Source: Billgrantia gudaonensis | Lineage (GTDB): Bacteria > Pseudomonadota > Gammaproteobacteria > Pseudomonadales > Halomonadaceae | DNA length: 64,000 nt | Reading direction: 5' to 3' | NCBI RefSeq assembly: GCF_900100195.1 | Contig: NZ_FNES01000011.1 | Span: 1 to 64,000 of the forward strand | Part shown: one piece after another, positions 1-8,831 of the stretch | How the letters are laid out: every line of letters begins with the position of its first letter | Numbering within the stretch: the first letter of the stretch is position 1 | Notes under the pieces: model-generated | What the model saw: only the letters and a program-made list of their open reading frames with translations | Database searches by the model: none | What the model was told of the DNA's origin: nothing | Translations under genes and position numbers: made by a program

Positions 1-288
1 TTCCCCGCTGACGGCTTCGCCACCCTGGCCGAGGCTCAGGACTGGGTTCAGCAATTTACCGAGTGGTACAACCACGAGCACCGGCACAGCGCCCTTCGCT
101 ACGTCACGCCGAGCCAGCGTCATAACGGCGAGGCCAAAGGCATCCTGGCCCAGCGCCGGGAGGTCTTCGAGGCGGCGAAGCAGCGTCACCCGGAGCGCTG
201 GTCGGGTGACATCCGGAAGCTCAGCCTGCCTGAGATCGTGCACCTGAATCCCGAGCGGGACCCAGTGCCGCAGGCAGCAGGGTTTTAA
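1..288 (+). CDS. IS3-family transposase (OrfB), C-terminal part, cut by the window edge
   Basis: The frame is open from base 1 to the stop at 286-288 and encodes the last 95 residues of an IS3-type DDE transposase. The stretch FTEWYNHEHRHSALRYVTP is the hallmark end of the integrase core, where the catalytic Glu helix is followed by N-x-x-R-x-H, and PSQRH follows. The DDE catalytic residues themselves lie left of the window. The element's right end is probably near 325, where a TGTCAACAT-like terminus can be read on the minus strand, but the matching left end is outside the window. Its position directly before the next gene suggests that it supplied or removed that gene's promoter. Confidence 0.85.
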   Translation, partial: FPADGFATLAEAQDWVQQFTEWYNHEHRHSALRYVTPSQRHNGEAKGILAQRREVFEAAKQRHPERWSGDIRKLSLPEIVHLNPERDPVPQAAGF

Positions 289-333
289 AGAGCCAGAACT
301 ATTTCATATGCCAACTATGTTGACAGACTCCGA

Positions 334-2004
334 GTGGGCTTGAAGATAAAAAGCGTTAGAATAAAATCTTTCCGCACAATTACAGTTGAGCAGGAAGTAG
401 TGGTTGGCGATGAGCTAACGTTGGTTGGGCCAAACAATTCTGGGAAAACTAACACGCTACTAGCCATAATGGCTTTTTTTACCGGGTATGACAATGAGTA
501 CGATTACAGAGTTGAGAGAGACCTCCCTTATGGTCAAAGAAACGTAAAAACAAGTATAACTTGTACTTTTTCTGGCGATCCTGAGGGGGAGCATTCAGAA
601 ATATTCGATAAGCTTGAAAAGCTTAAAGAAATGCTTGGTGTTGCGACTGAAGATAAGAGAGAGTTCTCGATAAATGTTTATTTTAATGGGTCGAAGGCGG
701 TCTATCAGGTATATCCTGGGATGAAAAGGCCCAAAGATAAACAGGCGCAGTTTTCAGTGGCGCAGAAGCAGTTTGTTTCATCTGTGCTAGATCAATTCCA
801 ATGGTATTACATTCCTTCCAATAAGTCTATAGAGGAGCTTTACCATGAGTTTGTCACCCCGTTTGTTCGTCGCAAAGTTGTTACCGTCCTGGAGAAATAT
901 GATTATGAAATAAGAGATAGTATTTCTAATTTGACGGATAGTATGAATGATATGCTTTCTGCAAATGGGATTCATGATGTTGAGACATCAATGGAGTATC
1001 CAGGAAAGGTAATGGAAGATTTTATTTCTGGCCTGGATCTATATGTGAAAGATAAAAATAGTAGCTCGATTTTTGAGAAGGGTATGGGGCTTCAGGCAGC
1101 TATATTGTTGTCTTCATTTAAGTGGATTACTGAGCAGCAGAGCAAGAAGATGGTGATATGGCTGCTTGAGGAGCCCGAAACATTTATGCATCCAAGTTTG
1201 GCTGAGAAGTGCTCTAGGGTCATCGATCAGCTGGCCGGAATTTCCACGGTTGTTAAAACTACTCATGCTATCAATTTTATCCCCTCCAATATAAATAAAG
1301 TGCAGGGCGTATCTCTTGGGAAAGATTTGAATACCATAATAAATCCATATTCTTCACATATTGAGGCAACAGAAAGCATACGTTGCTCTTTAGGTGTTAA
1401 ATTCTCAGACTACTTTGGCCTGTCAAAAAAGAATATCTTCTTTGAGGGTGAGACAGATAGGCTTTACATAGAGAAAGTATTAGGCGCTACGGAGGGAGTC
1501 TCTCCCGATCCTTTTCCAGTCCTAAGAGCTGGTGAGGTTCAGTTAAGAGAGTTTACAGGAGTCACTGACCTTAAGGGGTTTTTGAAGGCAAACTATCATC
1601 TTATAAGAAAAGAAACTGCATTGGTCTCGCTTTTCGATGGAGATGACGCAGGTGTTAAAGCTGTTAAGGAGCTGGAAGGGTTTTATGGGAAAAAAGGTGG
1701 CTATAATGCACAGAAAGACTATGTTTTAATACCAGGGCGTATGGCAATTGAATCTATTTTCCCTCAAGAGTGGGTTTTTCAGGCTTATGAGACTGAGAAG
1801 TCATGGTTTGAAAGCTGGGTTCCGGATGCTGGTGGTGATATTGTATTTTTCTCAATTAGAGATAAATCGAAGAAGGCTTATATGGAATTTATTTTTAAGA
1901 AAATAGATGAGGCTGATGTCGAAGAGTGGATCGGTAAAGTCAAGTTGGTTGTTACTGCTTTAGAGGAAGCTTTGTTGATGCAAGAGAGAAGTATGGTGGC
2001 TTGA
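334..2004 (+). CDS. OLD-family AAA ATPase with TOPRIM nuclease domain
   Basis: This 556-residue protein starts with an ABC-type ATPase half: Walker A GPNNSGKT lies at residues 32-39 and the signature/Walker B stretch LLEEPETFMHP near 280. A C-terminal TOPRIM domain follows, with FFEGETD and SLFDGDD acidic motifs. This is the architecture of overcoming-lysogenization-defect (OLD) nucleases, several of which act in phage defence; the role here is inferred. The GTG start lies a few bases after the probable end of the IS3 element, with no good ribosome site, and the frame is open back to the transposase stop. The native promoter or start may therefore have been lost. TTG at 340 is an alternative start. 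The gene is clearly AT-rich compared with its neighbours, a sign of recent transfer. No partner gene (such as a UvrD-like GajB) is seen. Confidence 0.8.
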   Translation: MGLKIKSVRIKSFRTITVEQEVVVGDELTLVGPNNSGKTNTLLAIMAFFTGYDNEYDYRVERDLPYGQRNVKTSITCTFSGDPEGEHSEIFDKLEKLKEMLGVATEDKREFSINVYFNGSKAVYQVYPGMKRPKDKQAQFSVAQKQFVSSVLDQFQWYYIPSNKSIEELYHEFVTPFVRRKVVTVLEKYDYEIRDSISNLTDSMNDMLSANGIHDVETSMEYPGKVMEDFISGLDLYVKDKNSSSIFEKGMGLQAAILLSSFKWITEQQSKKMVIWLLEEPETFMHPSLAEKCSRVIDQLAGISTVVKTTHAINFIPSNINKVQGVSLGKDLNTIINPYSSHIEATESIRCSLGVKFSDYFGLSKKNIFFEGETDRLYIEKVLGATEGVSPDPFPVLRAGEVQLREFTGVTDLKGFLKANYHLIRKETALVSLFDGDDAGVKAVKELEGFYGKKGGYNAQKDYVLIPGRMAIESIFPQEWVFQAYETEKSWFESWVPDAGGDIVFFSIRDKSKKAYMEFIFKKIDEADVEEWIGKVKLVVTALEEALLMQERSMVA

Positions 2005-2080
2005 TTGCAGCCTGTTAAGTGCCTGCGGTTAAGGTTTTGCGCATCAGCCGATAAAAGATGAATTTCGTAGCTGCAACTAT

Positions 2081-2110
2081 CCCTGCCTGCGACGCTCTCG
2101 GCAGGCAGGG
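2081..2110. terminator. stem-loop between converging OLD and mvaT genes
   Basis: CCCTGCCTGC (2081-2090) pairs perfectly with GCAGGCAGGG (2101-2110) around a 10-nt loop. It lies between the 3' ends of two converging genes. There is no clear T-run on either side, so termination is inferred from position. Confidence 0.55.
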
Positions 2111-2119
2111 TAGCAAAAC

Positions 2120-2491
2120 TTAGTCCTCAGTCTTCACCAGCCAACCCTCAACGGTCTCGGCTCCGTACTCCTCTTTCCACGCCTTCAGCGTCTTCTGATT
2201 GCCGCCGCGGGTCTCGACGACCTCACCGGTGTTCGGGTTCTTGTAGATCTTCAGTTTGCGCTTGGCGCGGCCGGTGCTCGTGGTGCCGGAGGCCTTGGCA
2301 GCAGCCGGCTGTGGGTTCAGCAGCTTGATGACATCGGCGGCTGACTTGTCGAACTCGCGCATCAGGGCCTCGAGCTTGTCCTTGAACTCTAGCTCGGCCT
2401 TGAGGCGATCATCGTTCTTCAGCCTGTCGAGCTCTTCCTGGAGCTGCTTGAGCTGCTGTTCCTTCTGGATGTAGGTGTTGAGAATGGACAT
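2120..2491 (-). CDS. mvaT: MvaT/H-NS-type xenogeneic silencer
   Basis: The 123-residue product matches the MvaT family over its full length. It begins MSILNTYIQKEQQLKQLQEE, with the N-terminal oligomerising coiled coil, followed by LKAELEFKDKLEALM and a Pro/Ala linker. The C-terminal AT-hook-like DNA-binding module is KIYKNPNTGEVVETRGGN, then KTLKAWKEEYG. An in-frame upstream extension to a TTG at 2566 is rejected because the family starts at MS(L/I)N. MvaT proteins bind AT-rich foreign DNA and silence it; element-borne copies are thought to reduce the cost of the incoming element. It sits next to an AT-rich defence-like gene inside the conjugation region. Confidence 0.88.
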   Translation of the reverse strand: MSILNTYIQKEQQLKQLQEELDRLKNDDRLKAELEFKDKLEALMREFDKSAADVIKLLNPQPAAAKASGTTSTGRAKRKLKIYKNPNTGEVVETRGGNQKTLKAWKEEYGAETVEGWLVKTED

Positions 2492-2727
2492 GCGTTTACT
2501 CGTGTTGGGTGAGTGTTGGCAGCAAGTATGGTGGCTGTCGTGATTTGAATCAATGGATCTCTTCAATTAACCGGAGCTGTGGCAGTTGCCAGCATGATGA
2601 TGGGTGCGCTGGGATATTGGGCTGCTGTCCCAGAAAACACCCTGCGGTCGAGTTAACATTTCCTGATGCAGCTCAAAGTCGACTCCGTAATGCTGTGCCA
2701 GTTCCTTGTTCTACTGGAGTGGCAAGC

Positions 2728-3162
2728 ATGGAGAGACGCCAATCATGCCGCTGGCTGGCTGCTTTTGGGCTATGTGCATGCCTGGCTGGCCCCTCACTAG
2801 CTGACCCAGCCATCGAAGTCTTCACCACTGCCGGGGAGCCGGCTGTCAACGTGCCCTCGGGCGTGGCAGTGATCGAACTCGATGCGCCCGGTCGCCTGGA
2901 TGCCGAGCTGTCGCAAGACCTTCCTGCTGATCCTGAACTTGCGGCGGCCTTGATGCGCGAGCGCATGACCACGCCCGCGTGGCAGGAAACTGCTGACCGC
3001 TATGCCGACAGCTATCTCGGGCTGGCCAGGGCCTGGCAGCTGGGTGTCGAGAAAGTGCCCGCCGTGGTGATCGATGGTCGCCATGTGATTTACGGCCAGC
3101 CGGACGTCGCGCAGGCATTGAACGAAGCCGATCGCCTGCTGAGTCAGGAGAGCCGCCCATGA
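2728..3162 (+). CDS. ICE conjugation protein, TIGR03757 family
   Basis: A 144-residue exported protein with an N-terminal signal peptide (cleavage probably after SLADP-like residues near 27). It is followed by IEVFTTAGEPAVNVP and a C-terminal VPAVVIDGRHVIYGQPDV segment typical of the DUF1525/TIGR03757 family of ICE mating-pair proteins. The fold looks thioredoxin-like, but no CxxC pair is present. The start at 2728 is chosen because a signal peptide and a GGAG site (2716-2719) precede it; the longer upstream frame has no family match. It opens a five-gene run in which each gene overlaps or nearly touches the next. Confidence 0.85.
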   Translation: MERRQSCRWLAAFGLCACLAGPSLADPAIEVFTTAGEPAVNVPSGVAVIELDAPGRLDAELSQDLPADPELAAALMRERMTTPAWQETADRYADSYLGLARAWQLGVEKVPAVVIDGRHVIYGQPDVAQALNEADRLLSQESRP

Positions 3163-4109
3163 TGCGCTACAGGACCTTGGGCGCTCTGTTGATTGGCGCT
3201 GTGCTGAGCCTGGGCGTAATTGAGAGGCCCGCCCAGGCGCTAACAACACCAGAGATTGTGGCGTCGTCGATTACTACTCAATGCCTGGACTATCAGGTCA
3301 TCGGCATCTGTGTCTGGCTCAACTGTTCCTGGTCGGGCTGCTCGATACGCACCTCGGTGCAGGTGCGTCATTACATCCCCGAGTTGGTGGTCTCCAGTTA
3401 CGAGAACACTGGCGACAACCCGTGGTGGGAAGTGGCCACCCTCTCGCCACCCTTGGGTAAGGCCTTGGCAGGCGGGCAGAGCACCTCGGATGCCAACCGG
3501 GCGCGACATGAGCACCTGCGCTTCAAGAACGTGGACGCCATCGGCCACCCGGCCGGCAGCGCCTTCAGCAGCTTCGCCAGCGCCTTCGGCATGACCTGTG
3601 TTGGGGCAGCGACGCCCTTCCAGCCCTACCACCTCTCGACCCTGGACGCCCTGGCGTGGCGCAGCGGGATTCCCGAGTCGCTCTACCCGGAGGCTCTCAC
3701 GCCCGGCATGCGTGAGCTGGGCCAGCCCGGCGACCTGTGGGGCAACGTCTATCCGCGCAGCGGCTTCCTGACCCAGGTGCATGATTACAAGACCGCGGCG
3801 ACCACTGCCCAGCGCTCTGCCGACATCGTCACTCGCACGGGGCAGCCTCACGTCTACACGCCGCTGGTGGCCTCCAGCCTCGACGGCTACTGGCCGCCCG
3901 GGCCGGTCAAGGAGGGTGACCCCTCTACTCATCGCTGGCAGCGCCTGACGCCCGGCATGAGCAAATCCTGTCGGGTGTGGCCGGACCGTGGAGTCACCGA
4001 CACTTACGGTGACCGCCTGGATACCGGCGGTGACTACGCCTGGTCGTTGTGGCTCCCCTATCGTTGCTGCAAGCGTCGCGGCCAGACCCTGCTGTATGCA
4101 GTCCCCTGA
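3159..4109 (+). CDS. ICE conjugation protein, TIGR03756 family (TraU-like)
   Basis: 316 residues with a signal peptide (ALLIGAVLSLGVIERPAQA). The sequence IGICVWLNCSWSGCSIRTSVQVRHYIPELVV is characteristic of the PFL_4710/TIGR03756 family, related to TraU of F-type systems, which helps assemble the mating-pair channel in the periplasm. Conserved cysteines are present near the N-terminus and near the C-terminus (SKSCRVWP, YRCCKRR). The ATG overlaps the stop of the preceding gene (ATGA), so the two are translationally coupled. Confidence 0.87.
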   Translation: MMRYRTLGALLIGAVLSLGVIERPAQALTTPEIVASSITTQCLDYQVIGICVWLNCSWSGCSIRTSVQVRHYIPELVVSSYENTGDNPWWEVATLSPPLGKALAGGQSTSDANRARHEHLRFKNVDAIGHPAGSAFSSFASAFGMTCVGAATPFQPYHLSTLDALAWRSGIPESLYPEALTPGMRELGQPGDLWGNVYPRSGFLTQVHDYKTAATTAQRSADIVTRTGQPHVYTPLVASSLDGYWPPGPVKEGDPSTHRWQRLTPGMSKSCRVWPDRGVTDTYGDRLDTGGDYAWSLWLPYRCCKRRGQTLLYAVP

Positions 4110-4122
4110 AGGAGAGAAGCCG

Positions 4123-5610
4123 ATGAAAGGAACTCGTATACGACGCTTCGCCCTTGCGCCGTTGGCCAGTGCCCTGGTGGTGGGGCTGCTGTCTACCCAT
4201 GCTGCCCAGGCTCAGGCGCAATCCGCCGATGCCCTTTACTACCAGATCGGCGGCGCCTCGCCTTTCAGCGTCTCCGCCGGACGGGGCTACAACCCCAACA
4301 GCCGTGGAATCGGCATCAGCTGGAACATGAATGCCACCTGCGGCAACTTCGATATCGGCGCCACGGTCTCCAACCAGCTCAACGGCATCACCAACGGCTT
4401 CCAGAACCTGATGGGGACGGTGGTTCAGAACGCCCAGAGTGCGGTGGCCTCGCTGCCTGCCATGGTCATCCAGCGGGCCAACCCGGGGCTCTATGACCTG
4501 CTGAGCAACGGCGTGCTGCAGGGGCGGGTGGACTTCGACCGGGCGTCGATGTCCTGCCGCAAGATGTCCGAGCGCATGGCCGATATGGTCACTGGCCAGG
4601 GATGGCAGCAGGTGGCCATGGCTGAGAGCTGGCAGAGCGCGGCCCAGTCCAACGCCGATGTCGTCGCGGCGCAGGAGCAGGTCGACCAGTCCGGTGGCAA
4701 CCAGGGCGTGACCTGGGTGGGAGGCCAGCGCCGCGGTGGCCAGAGTCAGGCGCCAATTCGTGTGGTAGAGGACACTGCACGCGCTGGCTACAACCTGCTG
4801 CATGGGCGTACCGATACCACCAGCACGGCACCCATCCCGGGTGGCGGAGGCGGCTGGGGGTCGGTGGCCACCAACGAAGGCAGCTGGATCGGCGGCGGCG
4901 GGTTAGTCGGCACTTCCGGTGGGAGCGGTGGCGGCTCGGGGTCAGGCAGCGGGACGGGAGGAAGCTGTCTAGGCGGCATGTGCACGGTCTGGCAGAGCCC
5001 AGAGGAGGCCGCCGAGTGGACCCAGGCGGTGATCGGCGAGCAGTCGATTCGCACCTGCGACGGCTGCGAGCGCAGCGAAACCCAGGCCGGAACGGGGCTG
5101 GTGCGCGAGCTTGAGCGTGAGCAGCAGGAGGTCTACGGCAAGCTCCTGGGTCTGGTCGACGGCAGCGAGCCGCTGACCCCGGAGAACCTGCGCCAGGTCT
5201 CCGCCGGTGACGGCCTTACCGTGTCCCGTGGGGTGATCGAGTCCTTGCGCACCGATCCCGAGGCCTCGCTGCTGATCCATCGCCTGAGTGGCGAGATGGC
5301 ACTGGCCCGGACGCTGACTAAGGCGCTGTGGGCGCGCCGGCTGCTGCTGGCCGGCAGCAGTGACCCGGGCATCGCCGACAACGAGCAGGGCATGTCGGCG
5401 CTGGATCGCAAGCTGGTGGCTCTGGATCGGGATATTGAGTCGCTGCGCTCCGAGATGGAGATCCGCCAGGCGCTGGGCAACAGCGCTGCCGGCATCGCCC
5501 TGGAGCGAGCCGCTCGGCGCAGCCAGGGAGCGTCACAGGGCGAGACCTTCCGGCCGGATGCGGCTCTGGATGGTCGTGGCCGTCCTGCCGGCGAGGAGGG
5601 TAGCGACTGA
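4123..5610 (+). CDS. ICE conjugation protein, TIGR03755 family
   Basis: 495 residues with a clear signal peptide ending AAQAQAQS, then ADALYYQIGGASPFS, the start typical of the PFL_4711/TIGR03755 family of ICE mating-pair proteins. A Gly/Ser-rich low-complexity stretch (about residues 240-285) separates two predicted domains, and the C-terminal half is alpha-helical. The start at 4123 follows a GGAGAG site 7 nt upstream; the frame is open further back, but only inside the previous gene. The exact biochemical role is unknown; an envelope position as part of the conjugative T4SS is inferred from the family and the signal peptide. Confidence 0.87.
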   Translation: MKGTRIRRFALAPLASALVVGLLSTHAAQAQAQSADALYYQIGGASPFSVSAGRGYNPNSRGIGISWNMNATCGNFDIGATVSNQLNGITNGFQNLMGTVVQNAQSAVASLPAMVIQRANPGLYDLLSNGVLQGRVDFDRASMSCRKMSERMADMVTGQGWQQVAMAESWQSAAQSNADVVAAQEQVDQSGGNQGVTWVGGQRRGGQSQAPIRVVEDTARAGYNLLHGRTDTTSTAPIPGGGGGWGSVATNEGSWIGGGGLVGTSGGSGGGSGSGSGTGGSCLGGMCTVWQSPEEAAEWTQAVIGEQSIRTCDGCERSETQAGTGLVRELEREQQEVYGKLLGLVDGSEPLTPENLRQVSAGDGLTVSRGVIESLRTDPEASLLIHRLSGEMALARTLTKALWARRLLLAGSSDPGIADNEQGMSALDRKLVALDRDIESLRSEMEIRQALGNSAAGIALERAARRSQGASQGETFRPDAALDGRGRPAGEEGSD

Positions 5611-5990
5611 TGGCTCGGCGCGCTTTCTCCTGGGTGAGCCCCGGTCGCTGGCCATCGCTGCTGGTCGCCATCGCGGTGCTGATCGCCATGTTCCTGCTCA
5701 GCGGGATCATTCTGGTGATCAGCGTGCGGCTGCTGGGTGGGCTCGAGGCCCACCATAGCGCCTGGCAGGCCGCCTGGCCGTGGCTACTGGCCTGGAGGCT
5801 GAGCCTCTACGCCGCGCTAGCCCTGGTCTGGTGGCGTAAGGTGCGCCCCCGGGCGGTGGCGCGGCTGCGCCGAGATCATGACGACGGTCGGCAGGCACTC
5901 GCCAAGCTCAGAAGGCTTGAGCTGATGGCCTTGGGCATCCTGGTGCTGCTGGAGGTCATCAACCTGGTCAACCAACTGGGAGGTGCCTGA
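5610..5990 (+). CDS. small ICE membrane protein between TIGR03755 and TraG genes
   Basis: 126 residues with about three hydrophobic segments (residues 16-41, 55-73 and 106-122) and a basic, Arg-rich cytoplasmic loop (RKVRPRAVARLRRDHDD). The ATG shares one base with the previous stop (TGATG), and the next gene starts the same way, so it is within the T4SS operon. Genes in this position are found in related ICEs and are usually left as hypothetical; a structural role in the transfer machine is likely but unproven. Confidence 0.7.
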   Translation: MARRAFSWVSPGRWPSLLVAIAVLIAMFLLSGIILVISVRLLGGLEAHHSAWQAAWPWLLAWRLSLYAALALVWWRKVRPRAVARLRRDHDDGRQALAKLRRLELMALGILVLLEVINLVNQLGGA

Positions 5991-7537
5991 TGGGAGGCCT
6001 GCTTACCGCGCCGCTGGTGGTGTTCGACTACTTCGCCAACGCCATGACGCTGTTGGGCTGGATCATCAACAACGCCATCTGGAACGTCATGGTGGGCACC
6101 GGCATCGTCGCGGTGCCGTTCATTACCCTGGTGCTCTCCGAATGGTTCAAGGCCCGGCAGGAGGGCGACGAGGCCGGGACCAAGGGCATCCTCACGGTCA
6201 ATCGCATCGAGACCCGGCTCTACGCCATGATTCTGGCCTATGCCTTCACCTGTTTGCCGCTGCTGCAGGTCCAGCTGGCCACCGCCGATGTCGACGAGAG
6301 CCGTTCGCTGGAGTGCGGGACCCGCCAGTTCGCCTCCGGCGGCTGGTCCGAGGGGGCGTTTGGAGCCACCGAGAATTCTATTGGAGGCCAGCAGGCCAGG
6401 ATGCCGCTGTGGTGGGCGGGGGTGCATGCGGTATCCCACGGGGTCACAGCGGCGGCCGTTCACGCTATTCCCTGCTCGACGGACTTCGAGTCCATCCGCA
6501 TGGAGCTGGACCTGCACAGCATTGAAGACCCGGGGCTGCAACAGGAGGTGGGAGAGTTCCAGCGCCAGTGCTTCGGCCCTGCGCGAAACCGGCTGCTGCA
6601 GGAGGGCGGCAGCATCGAGGCGAACCGGGCCATGGACGTGGACTGGATTGGCTCGACCTACTTCCAGACCACCCCCGGCTACTACGACAGCTTCTACGCC
6701 GGGCGGCCTATCACTGGCTTCCCCTACGATGCCAGCCGGGATGTCTCCCGGCCCAACACCGGCCCGGGGATGCCGGGCTACCCCTCCTGCCAGGAGTGGT
6801 GGTCAGCCGAAAGCGTTGGCTTGAGGGCCCGGCTGCATGATGAGGTGAGCACGGGGTTCTGGGACGACTTCCGCAGCGTCTTCACCGGCAGTGACGCCGA
6901 GGACTACGTGATACGGCGCCTGGTTAGCCCCCGCTCGGGTGCAGCCAGCGGCAACTTGGATCAGGCCGTGGTGGGCTTTCGAGGATTGGATGGTGGCAGC
7001 AGCTTCTGGGATGCCACCGTCACCGCCGGCTCGGCGATTGGCGGCACCCTGTCGATCCTGCCCTTCCAGGCCGGCATGGATATGCTCAAACAGGCGCTGC
7101 CCATGGTGCAGGGCATCCTGGTGATGGCCGTCATCATCTGCCTGCCCTTCGTCATGGTTATCTCCAGCTACAGCTTCAAGGTCGCCGGCATGGCCACCTT
7201 TGGGCTCTTCGCCATGTGGTTCCTGACCTTCTGGTGGGAGCTCGCCCGCTGGATCAACGCCAACCTGGTGGATCTGCTCTACCGCAGCGACGCCGCCAAG
7301 CTGAGCTGGCTCTCCGCCGCCAACAACCTCTACGACCGCATGGTGCTGCAGTTCGTGGAGGGAATGATGTTTCTGGTGCTGCCGACGCTGTGGGTGGCGG
7401 TGCTGGGGTGGTCAGGGATGAAAGTTGGTGACTCCTTGGGGCGGAGCGTGACCCAGTCCACATCTCCATCTCAAAGTGCCGGGCAGAAGGGTGGCAGCCA
7501 AACCCAAGCGAGCGGCTCTGGTGGGAAACTGGGGTAG
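5990..7537 (+). CDS. traG: conjugal transfer protein TraG, N-terminal-domain type
   Basis: 515 residues. The N-terminal TraG_N-like domain starts with a helix (FDYFANAMTLLGWIINNAIW), and several membrane segments are spread through the protein. The C-terminal third is strongly hydrophobic (MVQGILVMAVIICLPFVMVI, GLFAMWFLTFWWELARWINA). F-type TraG of this family acts in pilus assembly and mating-pair stabilisation in the inner membrane. The tail is Ser/Gln/Gly-rich. It is the last gene of the transfer operon here; the DUF3742 gene that often follows in related ICEs is missing and accessory DNA starts at once. Confidence 0.85.
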   Translation: MGGLLTAPLVVFDYFANAMTLLGWIINNAIWNVMVGTGIVAVPFITLVLSEWFKARQEGDEAGTKGILTVNRIETRLYAMILAYAFTCLPLLQVQLATADVDESRSLECGTRQFASGGWSEGAFGATENSIGGQQARMPLWWAGVHAVSHGVTAAAVHAIPCSTDFESIRMELDLHSIEDPGLQQEVGEFQRQCFGPARNRLLQEGGSIEANRAMDVDWIGSTYFQTTPGYYDSFYAGRPITGFPYDASRDVSRPNTGPGMPGYPSCQEWWSAESVGLRARLHDEVSTGFWDDFRSVFTGSDAEDYVIRRLVSPRSGAASGNLDQAVVGFRGLDGGSSFWDATVTAGSAIGGTLSILPFQAGMDMLKQALPMVQGILVMAVIICLPFVMVISSYSFKVAGMATFGLFAMWFLTFWWELARWINANLVDLLYRSDAAKLSWLSAANNLYDRMVLQFVEGMMFLVLPTLWVAVLGWSGMKVGDSLGRSVTQSTSPSQSAGQKGGSQTQASGSGGKLG

Positions 7538-7554
7538 GAATGGTCGGGGCTTTA

Positions 7555-7974
7555 CTAAGGTTTTGGTAGCTTGCGGCCTTTGAGCTTGCCGGACATCCCC
7601 CAGGGGAGCTCGTAGAGCATGGGGCCTTTCGTCTGGGTGACTTCCTTGGAAATAGTCGGCCACCATCGGATCAACTGGATAGCCGTATCCCACACCTTGC
7701 GCCGGCTCCAGTCCTTTCCCAGGTTGATGATGGTCAGTCCGGCGTTCTCAAAAGCCAGCCGCTCTGGGTCGCCTTTCTTGAACCGATCCTTTGAGAGAAT
7801 CACCCAGTTGCCTTCCTGCTGAAGGCGCTCCAGCCACTCCTGATCAGGAACACCAGGACGGGCATTGAACTCGCGGGCATGAACAACGCTGTGCTTTTCA
7901 GTGCGCAGCTGAGCGAGGTGATGAAGGGCGTTGGCGATGCGGTGGCTTAGGTTTTCGTCAATGAAGAAGTGCAC
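7555..7974 (-). CDS. PIN-like toxin (VapC45-like, DUF5615-type)
   Basis: 139 residues starting MHFFIDENLSHRIANALH, with the acidic FIDEN motif of PIN-like nucleases and a second acidic position in VILSKDRFKKGD. Length and motif layout match the VapC45-like/DUF5615 group, presumed RNases held inactive by the upstream antitoxin. Its start overlaps the end of the antitoxin gene by 17 nt, so the pair is cotranscribed and coupled. It follows traG immediately in convergent orientation. Confidence 0.75.
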   Translation of the reverse strand: MHFFIDENLSHRIANALHHLAQLRTEKHSVVHAREFNARPGVPDQEWLERLQQEGNWVILSKDRFKKGDPERLAFENAGLTIINLGKDWSRRKVWDTAIQLIRWWPTISKEVTQTKGPMLYELPWGMSGKLKGRKLPKP

Positions 7975-8638
7975 CTGCCGCTATCCTTTTTTCAAAGTTA
8001 ACGGCGCGATTCACCTCATCCAGTGAGATCTCGAAGTTCCTTGCCACGGCCTCGGCATCGCCATCTTCCGCCTGGAAGGCGCTGTAGATGGCATGGGTCG
8101 ACATGTGGCAAGGGAGGACGATCGGCTTGCCGAAGGCGAGCTTCGGGTCGATCACGATGCTAGGGTCTTGGGGGGCGGGATGCCAGCGGACAGGATTCTC
8201 GCTGGCATCGAATTCGATACCTTTCAGCAGAGAGGGGAAAATGACGTCGGGGAAGACGGCCTGGCGTTTGCCGAGGTCGGTCAGGGCTTCTATACCGTTC
8301 TCCTCAAGGTGCCGCAGGAATACCGCCTTGCCATCGGTGAGAAGCCGAGGATGGGTCAGCGGATAATCGCGTTCGAGGTAGTCACGTAGGCTAGCGAGCG
8401 CTTCGCGAATCGCGGACATGGTGACGTACTCGCGGAACTGCGCCACCGCTCGGACTTCCAGAAGGTCCCGGAAGCTGAGGGTGTCCTCGGCACCCAGGGC
8501 TTCGGGCTCAGGGTGCCAGAGCGGGCCGAGGGGTGAGGTATCGCGCAGCAGCCAGCGGCGGATCTTGTCCGCTTCGACTCCGATGAGCCTCTCTGCCTGC
8601 TTGGGGCTGTACAGCCCAATACCAACGAGTGCCGTCAT
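7958..8638 (-). CDS. DUF433-type antitoxin with MerR-like N-terminus (VapB45-like)
   Basis: 226 residues. The N-terminal part (GLYSPKQAERLIGVEADKIRRWL) reads as a winged-helix/MerR-like DNA-binding region. The C-terminal part has the DUF433 pattern SIVIDPKLAFGKPIV, followed by a helical VARNFEISLDEVNRAVNFE. This combination, upstream of a PIN-like protein, is that of VapB45-type antitoxins, which neutralise the toxin and repress their own promoter. A tandem repeat just upstream (8695-8712) may be the operator. Confidence 0.75.
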   Translation of the reverse strand: MTALVGIGLYSPKQAERLIGVEADKIRRWLLRDTSPLGPLWHPEPEALGAEDTLSFRDLLEVRAVAQFREYVTMSAIREALASLRDYLERDYPLTHPRLLTDGKAVFLRHLEENGIEALTDLGKRQAVFPDVIFPSLLKGIEFDASENPVRWHPAPQDPSIVIDPKLAFGKPIVLPCHMSTHAIYSAFQAEDGDAEAVARNFEISLDEVNRAVNFEKRIAAGALLH

Positions 8639-8694
8639 GGCTCCCTCCCCGAGTTCCTCTCGCCCTGTGACCGGTGCATCGCCGGTTCGTTCTA

Positions 8695-8712
8695 CTGTCT
8701 TATGCTGTCTTT
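8695..8712 (-). promoter_or_regulatory. direct repeat, possible operator of the VapBC45-like pair
   Basis: CTGTCTTA (8695) and CTGTCTTT (8705) form a direct repeat with a 10-bp period, about 57 bp upstream of the antitoxin start. Helical phasing and position fit a self-repressor site; this is inferred only. Confidence 0.35.
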
Positions 8713-8831
8713 AAGTGTGGTGGACTATAGGCCCACTGCATAGGTAGATCAACCTTGGAGATCAGCTATTTTGGCCGCAGTTTCTTGATTAAACCTTGCG
8801 TTTCATGAGGTTGCCGCCTCCTTTCATCCCA

